Assembly (NCBI GenBank): GCA_964484095.1
Contig: CAZAEB010000002.1
Location: 1 to 43,539, forward strand
Direction of reading: 5' to 3'
DNA from: CAZAEB01 sp964484095
GTDB taxonomy: Bacteria; Patescibacteriota; Microgenomatia; UBA12405; BS750m-G30
Length of the DNA: 43,539 bases
A program made the position numbers and the translations under genes. Within the stretch, counting starts at the first letter, position 1; every line of letters begins with the position of its first letter. Of the stretch, positions 38,563 through 43,539 are shown piece after piece. The notes below the pieces were generated by a model that ran no database searches, had not been told where the DNA came from, and was given only the letters and a program-made list of their open reading frames with translations.

Positions 38563-38856
38563 ATGAACAGCCCAATTATCAGCTGGCGAGAAAATAAAAA
38601 AAATTATCAGTTTTTGGGAAAAACTGGCAAGGTGTCAAGTTTTACTCAAATCTTAAATCCACTCGAGGGGTTTGGTAAGTTGCCCTATTGGGTGGCAATC
38701 GTGAAACTTAACCATGGCAAAAAACTGGTCGCCCAGTTGGTTTTAGACGGCAAAAAACCCAAGATAGGCGCTAGAGTAAAAGCAGTTTTAAGAATTATTG
38801 GACAGCCGGAGAAAAAAGAAATTATTAATTACGGAGTTAAATTTAAGCTGATATAG
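38563..38856 (+). CDS. DUF35-like OB-fold protein of the thiolase/HMG-CoA synthase complex, lacking the zinc ribbon
   Basis: A 97-residue protein with SPIISWRENKKNYQFLGKTG (the segment that in archaeal DUF35 proteins carries the zinc ribbon) and VSSFTQI. An OB-fold follows: LPYWVAIVKLNHGKKLVAQL, then KPKIGARVKAVLRIIGQ and INYGVKFKLI. The pattern 'W...GKV.sfT.i...P.gf...pY.vaiv.l..G.r..aql..d...i.iG..V' is that of DUF35. No cysteine is present, so the usual CxxC...CxxC ribbon is absent. In archaea the homologue scaffolds thiolase and synthase around shared CoA. It starts 18 nt after the thiolase stop in the same operon. Confidence 0.82.
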   Translation: MNSPIISWRENKKNYQFLGKTGKVSSFTQILNPLEGFGKLPYWVAIVKLNHGKKLVAQLVLDGKKPKIGARVKAVLRIIGQPEKKEIINYGVKFKLI

Positions 38857-38890
38857 AGTAGATCTAACTCACAAGTTCTAAGAAATACGG

Positions 38891-38896
38891 TATACT
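38891..38896 (+). promoter_or_regulatory. -10 element upstream of pyrH
   Basis: TATACT, 8 nt before the ATG of the 15-codon upstream frame (38905) and 48 nt before the pyrH start. No convincing -35 hexamer at 16-18 nt. Confidence 0.35.
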
Positions 38897-38904
38897 GTTT
38901 GCAC

Positions 38905-38952
38905 ATGAAAAAGCTCTCACTAGGTTATTATGAAAGGAGCGTTTATGTTTAA
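38905..38952 (+). CDS. Possible 15-residue leader peptide overlapping the pyrH start
   Basis: The frame ATG 38905 to TAA 38952 encodes MKKLSLGYYERSVYV. It begins near a predicted transcription start, covers the pyrH Shine-Dalgarno (AAAGGAG, 38933-38939) and stops 5 nt inside pyrH in another frame. Its translation would open or block the pyrH initiation site, which suggests translational coupling or leader-peptide control. The frame could be fortuitous; there is no independent evidence that it is translated. Confidence 0.3.
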   Translation: MKKLSLGYYERSVYV

Positions 38953-39679
38953 GGATCAAAAACTTAAATACAAGCGGGTCATTTTGAAAATGGGAGGAGA
39001 GCTGTTTGGGAAAAAGGATGGTTGGGGAATTTCCTTTCTTGCCTACGAAAAGATTGCTAAGAATATTATTAAGATCAAGGGCAAGAATAACATTCAACTT
39101 TCTATTGTTGTTGGAGCCGGTAATATCTTCAGAGGCAGAGAAGCTGAAGGTTCAGAAGTGGACGAGGCAGTAGCCGACAGTATGGGAATGTTGGGAACGG
39201 TAATTAACGGCTTGGCTCTTCAGGAAGCTTTGGAAAGACTGGGGACGTCAACCCGGATGATGACGGCTGTGGAAATGAAAACTATTGCCGAACCCTATAT
39301 CAGAAGACGAGCCATCCGACACTTAGAGAAAGGCAGAGTTTTAATTTTTACCGGTGGTGTCGGCAGCCCTTTTTTTACCACTGATTCAGCAGCAGCTCTA
39401 AGGGCTTGTGAAATTAATTGTGATGTCATTTTGAAAGCCACCGGCGTTGATGGTGTCTACGACTCTGATCCCAACAAAAACCCTAAGGCTAAACGCTTCA
39501 GTCATATAACTTACAAAGAAGCCATTGAGAAAAACTTGCAAGTTATGGATGCCACCGCTTTTGCTTTATGTCGGAAAAAGAAAAAACCGATTATTGTTTT
39601 TAATGTTAACGACTTGGATAAAATCCCAGAAATTATTAGAGGTAAAAGTATCGGCACCTTGGTTTCCGAGAGAAGTTAA
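38945..39679 (+). CDS. pyrH: UMP kinase
   Basis: A ~244-residue amino-acid-kinase-fold enzyme phosphorylating UMP to UDP. Motifs are VILKMGGELFG (the usual KLSGE is KMGGE here), SIVVGAGNIFRG (UMP/phosphate binding), MGMLGTVINGLALQEAL, FTGGVGSPFFTTDSAAALRA and KATGVDGVYDSDPNKNPKA. ATG 38945 is preferred over the in-frame ATG 38930 because AAAGGAG ends 5 nt before it; the earlier ATG has no Shine-Dalgarno. The classic neighbours tsf and frr are absent. A short frame upstream may influence its translation. Confidence 0.94.
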   Translation: MFKDQKLKYKRVILKMGGELFGKKDGWGISFLAYEKIAKNIIKIKGKNNIQLSIVVGAGNIFRGREAEGSEVDEAVADSMGMLGTVINGLALQEALERLGTSTRMMTAVEMKTIAEPYIRRRAIRHLEKGRVLIFTGGVGSPFFTTDSAAALRACEINCDVILKATGVDGVYDSDPNKNPKAKRFSHITYKEAIEKNLQVMDATAFALCRKKKKPIIVFNVNDLDKIPEIIRGKSIGTLVSERS

Positions 39680-39731
39680 CCCCGACATTTCAGACAAACC
39701 CATCTTAAATGGAAAATGTTCGAACCCAAAG

Positions 39732-40148
39732 TTACTCTGCTCTTTTCAGTTCAAAGTTTAATTGAATTTGTGTAGCCGTAACACTTCCGTCAGAATTTGT
39801 CTGTCCAATAACCATTACCTGCTCGCCGGTTCCTAAATCGTCAACTGAACCTTGAGTTGCCTTGCTTATCTTGGTATTTTCCGAAATCAACACAATTTTA
39901 CTGCTACCGTCGAGTAATTTAACAGTAATGCTTGTTTCGTCTTGGCTGATTATTTCTCCCCTAATTGTTCCAACTCCCATTTGTTGTTGAACCCCATCAG
40001 GTAAATCTTGCTGTCTCATCCCTGCTCTAAACTGAAAATCAGTTCTTGAAGGTTGTTTGCCTTGCTGATATTTCATTCCACCATAAAAAGAACCTGCGCC
40101 GACAAGAATCAATAGCACAGCAATAACAACATAGTTTGATTGTTTCAT
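39732..40148 (-). CDS. Membrane-anchored DUF5666-like protein
   Basis: A 138-residue protein with an N-terminal membrane helix (~5-24, VVIAVLLILVGAGSFYGGMKY), a short Gln/Arg-rich linker and a small beta-barrel-like domain. That domain is GTIRGEIISQDETSITVKL, GSSKIVLISENTKISKA, LGTGEQVMVIGQTNSDGS, the repeated-strand pattern of DUF5666. It lies downstream of the MacB-like permease, 39 nt away, with its own strong Shine-Dalgarno (AAGGGAGGTGA, 8 nt before ATG). It probably belongs to the exporter operon as an outside accessory or cargo-contact protein; that role is inference. Confidence 0.78.
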   Translation of the reverse strand: MKQSNYVVIAVLLILVGAGSFYGGMKYQQGKQPSRTDFQFRAGMRQQDLPDGVQQQMGVGTIRGEIISQDETSITVKLLDGSSKIVLISENTKISKATQGSVDDLGTGEQVMVIGQTNSDGSVTATQIQLNFELKRAE

Positions 40149-40187
40149 AATCTATTCACCTCCCTTAATTTAATTTTTAATTTATAT

Positions 40188-41423
40188 CTATTCATATCTT
40201 AAAGCTTCAATCGGCTGTAGGTTTGCCGCTTTTTGAGCAGGGTACCAACCGAACAAGACTCCAATAGCCGCTGATACCCCAAAAGCCAAAAGGATAGATG
40301 GAATTGAAAGTGCGAACGGCAAACTCATAAAGCGCGAAAGCACATAAGCAACACCTACTCCTAAAACTATTCCAATTAAGCCACCAACAAAAGTCACCAT
40401 CACTGCTTCCATTAAAAACTGGGCATTAACAACTTTTTTCTTGGCTCCCAAGGCTTTTCTTAAACCAATTTCTCTGGTTCTTTCGGTTACGGTCACCAAC
40501 ATAATATTCATTATACCAATGCCACCAACTATCAGTGATATGGCGGCGATACCTGACAAAAGAGTGGTAAAAGTACTAGTCACCTCAGTAGCAGCCCCTA
40601 TAATATCTGCCTGGGACATAATCGTAAAATCTGCTTGTGTTGGATCATTCAATTTATGCCTATCTAATAACAAATAACCCACTTGATTTTGAGCCTCAAC
40701 CATAACATCTTGCTTTACAACTTCAATAGAAATCGAGCTTAAATAATCAACACCAAACAATTGTTTTTGAGCTGTCGTTAAAGGTATATATACACTATCA
40801 TCTTGATTCATAAAACCCCCTCCACCCTTACTGGCTGTTACCCCCACAACTCTAAAAGTTAGTCCTTTTATTCTTATGTCTTTACCAACAGGATCAACTC
40901 CTCCGCCAACTGGCGAACCAAACAAATCTATCGCAGTTTGAGGTCCCAATACAGCCACTTTTGACATACCATCTAGATTTTGTTGACTAATAAAAAAACC
41001 TGACGACACACCTACGTTTCTCACCTCTGTATATTCTGGAGTTACCCCCACCACTTGAGTATTAGTATTATTGCGTCCGGCGACTATTTGCTCTCGACCA
41101 GAATATTCTGGTGAAACTTTTTTAACAGTGGTAATCTGTGGGGAAGTGATAATGGCTTCGGCATCATCATAAGTCAAAGTTTGACCTCCACCTGCCGCCC
41201 CACGAACTCCACCGCTTCTTTGTGCTCCTGGCGACACTGTCAATAAATTTGAACCCAAAGTTTTTATCTGCTCTTCGATTGAACGCTGACTTGCCTGACC
41301 CAAGGAAACCAAAGCAATCACACTGCCAATACCGATTACCACTCCCAACATGGCCAACCCAGTTCTGACTTTATTCAAGGCAAGAGTGCTAAAACTTTCT
41401 AAAACTAGTTCTTTATAATCCAT
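40188..41423 (-). CDS. MacB/FtsX-type ABC transporter permease
   Basis: The 411-residue permease has an N-terminal helix (NKVRTGLAMLGVVIGIGSVIAL) with the family 'R..Lt.lGi.iGi.svi' motif. A large outside MacB_PCD domain follows (~45-270), including VVGVTPEYTEVRNVGVSSG. Three C-terminal helices (FtsX domain, ~285-405) include IGGIGIMNIMLVTVTERTRE and IGLRKALGAKK. Such permeases do not move substrates across the inner membrane. They drive export from the outer face by mechanotransmission. The start overlaps the ATPase gene end by 11 nt. Confidence 0.93.
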   Translation of the reverse strand: MDYKELVLESFSTLALNKVRTGLAMLGVVIGIGSVIALVSLGQASQRSIEEQIKTLGSNLLTVSPGAQRSGGVRGAAGGGQTLTYDDAEAIITSPQITTVKKVSPEYSGREQIVAGRNNTNTQVVGVTPEYTEVRNVGVSSGFFISQQNLDGMSKVAVLGPQTAIDLFGSPVGGGVDPVGKDIRIKGLTFRVVGVTASKGGGGFMNQDDSVYIPLTTAQKQLFGVDYLSSISIEVVKQDVMVEAQNQVGYLLLDRHKLNDPTQADFTIMSQADIIGAATEVTSTFTTLLSGIAAISLIVGGIGIMNIMLVTVTERTREIGLRKALGAKKKVVNAQFLMEAVMVTFVGGLIGIVLGVGVAYVLSRFMSLPFALSIPSILLAFGVSAAIGVLFGWYPAQKAANLQPIEALRYE

Positions 41424-42093
41424 GTTTTTTATCTTTTATTATCCGTCCATCTCTTAAGTGGATTGTTCGTTTGGCATATTCAGCAATCTCTTCTTCGTGA
41501 GTAATCATCACTATTGTATGCCCTTGTTCATTTAAGTCCTGGAAAATTTCCATAATTTCCTCGGCCTGTTTAGTAGCAATGTTTCCAGTTGGTTCATCAG
41601 CTAATAAAATACTTGGGTTCATGGATAACGCCCGGGCAATTGCTACTCTTTGCTGCTCTCCTCCCGACAATTGACTAGAAGTGTGGTGGAGTCTATCTCC
41701 TAGACCTACCATTTTTAAGTACTTCCCAGCTTTTTTTACCCTTTCTTCCCTTGGAATCTCGCCATAAATCATCGGTACCATAACATTTTTCAAAGCCGTG
41801 GTTCGGGGTAACAAATTGTATGCCTGAAAAACAAACCCAATCTTTTTATTTCTAATCTCAGCCAACTCATCATCATCAAGCTTACCCACATTTTCCCCAT
41901 CCAAAAAATAGTTACCTTTCGTGGGTTTATCAAGCGCCCCTAAAAGATGCATTAGGGTGGATTTACCTGAACCAGATGGTCCCATGATAGCTACAAATTC
42001 ACCCTTTTTAACCTCAAAGGATACATCATCCAAAGCTTTAACTTCTATTTCTCCCGTTTTATATATTTTAGAGATGTGAGAAACCTTTATCAT
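41413..42093 (-). CDS. MacB/LolD-type ABC transporter ATP-binding protein
   Basis: A 226-residue ATPase with Walker A GPSGSGKST (~38-46), Q-loop FVFQAYNLLPRTTALKN, signature LSGGEQQRVAIARAL (~142-156), Walker B ILLADEPTGNIATK and switch MITHEEEIAEYA. It belongs to the type VII ABC (MacB/LolD/BceA) class and pairs with the permease downstream. It overlaps the adaptor gene by 4 nt (ATGA) and the permease by 11 nt, so adaptor, ATPase and permease are translated in a chain. The substrate could be an antimicrobial, a peptide or a lipid-like molecule. Confidence 0.95.
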   Translation of the reverse strand: MIKVSHISKIYKTGEIEVKALDDVSFEVKKGEFVAIMGPSGSGKSTLMHLLGALDKPTKGNYFLDGENVGKLDDDELAEIRNKKIGFVFQAYNLLPRTTALKNVMVPMIYGEIPREERVKKAGKYLKMVGLGDRLHHTSSQLSGGEQQRVAIARALSMNPSILLADEPTGNIATKQAEEIMEIFQDLNEQGHTIVMITHEEEIAEYAKRTIHLRDGRIIKDKKHGL

Positions 42094-43448
42094 CGGACCA
42101 TCCTCATCATGCCGCTTGTACCAGCTCCTCCAAATGGCGAAGTGCCTGTTGTTTGAGAGCCATTACTTAGGGCAGGGGTAATAATATTAGTAATTATCTC
42201 GTCTCCTTCAGTTATTCCAGAGATAATCTCTGTCTGAGTATCCGAAGAAAGTCCTATTTCAACCATAATTTCCTCCACCTGTCCATTTTGCATGACGCGA
42301 ACTGTTGCTTGTTCGTTCTGTGACTGAACTGCGTTCACAGGGACTAATAAAATATCGCTTTTTGAATCGAGAATGATATTTGCGTTAACCGCCATGTTCG
42401 GGTAGATGTCTACTGTAGTTGAGTTTAGTAGAATAATGACTGTATACATAGTGACACCTGAACTAACCTTGCCACTTGTATCTACAGAAAGAACCGACCC
42501 GGTGAATGTTTTGTCAGGATAGGCGTCAATCGTTAAAGTTGATTTTTGACTTGGCTTAACTTTGATAACATCCATTTCTGATAAGTTAATGGTGGCTTGG
42601 AGTCTGCCTTCAGGATTTTTAATCACCCCGATTTTTTGTGAAGATATTGTTACCGCTCCAGTCTCACTGCTTGTGGTCGAAGAAGATTGGATATAAACCC
42701 CGGGTGAAAGACTAAAGTTATTTAATTTACCAGAGGAGGGGGCCGTAATTGTGGATGATAATTGTTGATAAGAATTCAGCGCAGATGCTATTTTTGTTTT
42801 AGCGTAAGATATATCAGCATCAGCATTTTTGTATTTAAGCTCCAAGGCCGCAAAAGTCTTTTGAGCCTCTTCCAAAGTCTTATCGATTATCATTTTCTCT
42901 GAATCCGTATATTCTTCACCAGTGTCAGGATTTATACTGTTATTGTTTTTGTAATCAATATCATCTATGGCATCAAAGATAGCTTGTCGTTCTTCCCACA
43001 TCCCAATGTCAGCGGTTATCTTCTCCGCCTCTGCCGTCTTAACACCCTCTAGAGCATTAAGATAACTTACCCAGCTTGCTGCTTGCCTCTCTTTTGCCTC
43101 ATCATCTAAATCGATTTCAGCTAATTTTTGACCTTTTGTAACAGTGTCTCCATCTTTAACATACACTTGAGTTACGGTGCCACCAGCTTTAGTTGTTACA
43201 TCTATACTATTTGCGGACGATATTGTTCCTGAAGCTGATATTGAAACAACAAGTGTTCCTTTTTCCACCTGCGCCATTTGATACTGCGGTTCCTGCTGTT
43301 TATTGCCCAAAACTTTCCATCCAGCAAAACCTACAATCGATAGTAAAACCAGAAAAATAGCCACTCTTTTGCGATTGTTTAGTAAACCTTTAACAATATT
43401 TATAAACCGCTCTTTTTTGGATTTAAACAAATTCTTTTCCTTTGCCAT
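42090..43448 (-). CDS. MacA/HlyD-type periplasmic-adaptor-like membrane fusion protein
   Basis: A 452-residue adaptor. An N-terminal membrane anchor (~30-50, VAIFLVLLSIVGFAGWKVLG) precedes lipoyl half-motifs (ISASGTISSANSIDVTTKAG, YVKDGDTVTKGQKLAEIDLD and SGKLNNFSLSPGVYIQSSS). Between them is a helical hairpin (~105-225). Beta-barrel and membrane-proximal domains follow, with DVIKVKPSQKSTLTIDAYPD. A Gly/Thr-rich tail closes it. In Gram-positive-type cells (YknXYZ-like) such adaptors work without an outer-membrane channel. TAGAAT lies 6 nt before ATG 43448, and two direct repeats sit just upstream. A histidine kinase gene ends immediately before this operon. Confidence 0.92.
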   Translation of the reverse strand: MAKEKNLFKSKKERFINIVKGLLNNRKRVAIFLVLLSIVGFAGWKVLGNKQQEPQYQMAQVEKGTLVVSISASGTISSANSIDVTTKAGGTVTQVYVKDGDTVTKGQKLAEIDLDDEAKERQAASWVSYLNALEGVKTAEAEKITADIGMWEERQAIFDAIDDIDYKNNNSINPDTGEEYTDSEKMIIDKTLEEAQKTFAALELKYKNADADISYAKTKIASALNSYQQLSSTITAPSSGKLNNFSLSPGVYIQSSSTTSSETGAVTISSQKIGVIKNPEGRLQATINLSEMDVIKVKPSQKSTLTIDAYPDKTFTGSVLSVDTSGKVSSGVTMYTVIILLNSTTVDIYPNMAVNANIILDSKSDILLVPVNAVQSQNEQATVRVMQNGQVEEIMVEIGLSSDTQTEIISGITEGDEIITNIITPALSNGSQTTGTSPFGGAGTSGMMRMVR

Positions 43449-43454
43449 GCTGTA

Positions 43455-43489
43455 ATTCTATAAATAAAAGCTGAGAAAACGCTGAGAAA
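43455..43489 (-). promoter_or_regulatory. Promoter with OmpR/PhoB-type direct-repeat operator of the macA-macB-like operon
   Basis: On the minus strand, two copies of TTTCTCAGC (43481-43489 and 43470-43478) lie with an 11-bp period, followed 9 nt later by TAGAAT (43455-43460). TAGAAT is 6 nt from the start codon. The repeats cover the -35 region, where no sigma-70 hexamer is visible. This geometry is that of promoters activated by OmpR/PhoB-family regulators, which bind head-to-tail half-sites one turn apart. Confidence 0.5.
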
Positions 43490-43495
43490 GAGTTG

Positions 43496-43539
43496 CTAGG
43501 AGTGTTTGAGGGGAAGCCTAATGGTGAAAGTCGTCCCTT
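43496..43539 (-). CDS. C-terminal end of a sensor histidine kinase (partial)
   Basis: The last 14 codons before the window edge read GTTFTIRLPLKHS and a TAG stop at 43496. G-T-x-F-x-I-x-L-P is the conserved end (G2 box and last strand) of the histidine-kinase ATPase domain. The rest lies outside the window. It sits 47 nt upstream of the exporter adaptor on the same strand, so a two-component system probably controls the exporter. Confidence 0.8.
   Translation of the reverse strand, partial: GTTFTIRLPLKHS

Noticed and set aside
43470..43489. Repeat near the right edge as a simple tandem duplication
   Set aside because: The 11-bp period, position over -35 and the adjacent kinase gene fit an operator better. 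It is reported as such with moderate confidence.

Overview
The window looks like a chromosomal segment of a Candidate Phyla Radiation (Patescibacteria) bacterium, most plausibly Microgenomates-like. It is AT-rich and very densely packed. Convergent genes abut or overlap, and many proteins are small or divergent. Typical features of these genomes are present: a TraG/HerA-like membrane ATPase, a CxxC-x17-CxxC protein, a monoderm MacA/MacB-type exporter and several hypothetical membrane-anchored proteins. TGA is an ordinary stop codon (for example dnaG/rpoD). The lineage call is inference; no rRNA gene is present.

Layout. 1-2.4 kb: the end of a sugar-nucleotidyltransferase gene, a nuclease, three tRNAs and peptide deformylase. 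2.4-6.3 kb: a FtsB/DivIC-like protein, an atypical tyrosine recombinase and the large ATPase with a small partner. 6.3-10.4 kb: a dnaG-rpoD-tmk-CYTH operon. 10.5-19.8 kb: housekeeping and repair genes (HAD phosphatase, uppP, HIT protein, SF1 helicase, a Y-family polymerase carrying a frameshift, PD-(D/E)XK nuclease, rlmN). 19.8-25.1 kb: an acetyltransferase, two membrane glycosyltransferases, and apt with mtnP. 25.1-31.6 kb: a looser accessory region with secreted proteins, a membrane-tethered GH78-like glycosidase, an ATP-cone protein with an ATT start, a Cys-repeat protein and a DEAD-box helicase. Duplicated fragments of neighbouring gene ends are scattered through it. 31.6-36.3 kb: a P-type ATPase, zinc-ribbon protein, ATP-grasp protein and small membrane proteins. 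36.3-38.9 kb: archaeal-type HMG-CoA synthase, thiolase and a DUF35-like OB-fold protein, the entry of the mevalonate pathway. 38.9-43.5 kb: pyrH, then a MacA/MacB-type operon behind a truncated histidine kinase gene.

Three things stand out. First, at about a dozen genes a good -10 hexamer, often an extended TGn -10, ends 5-7 nt before the start codon, so the predicted mRNAs are leaderless. Several exported proteins instead carry strong Shine-Dalgarno sequences. Second, the 25-31 kb region contains direct repeats made from the 5' end of the P-type ATPase gene and the 3' end of the DEAD-box gene, which bracket apparent insertions. Third, an 87-residue ATP-cone protein is preceded by a near-perfect Shine-Dalgarno but has only ATT as a possible start. 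No CRISPR array, transposase or rRNA was seen.
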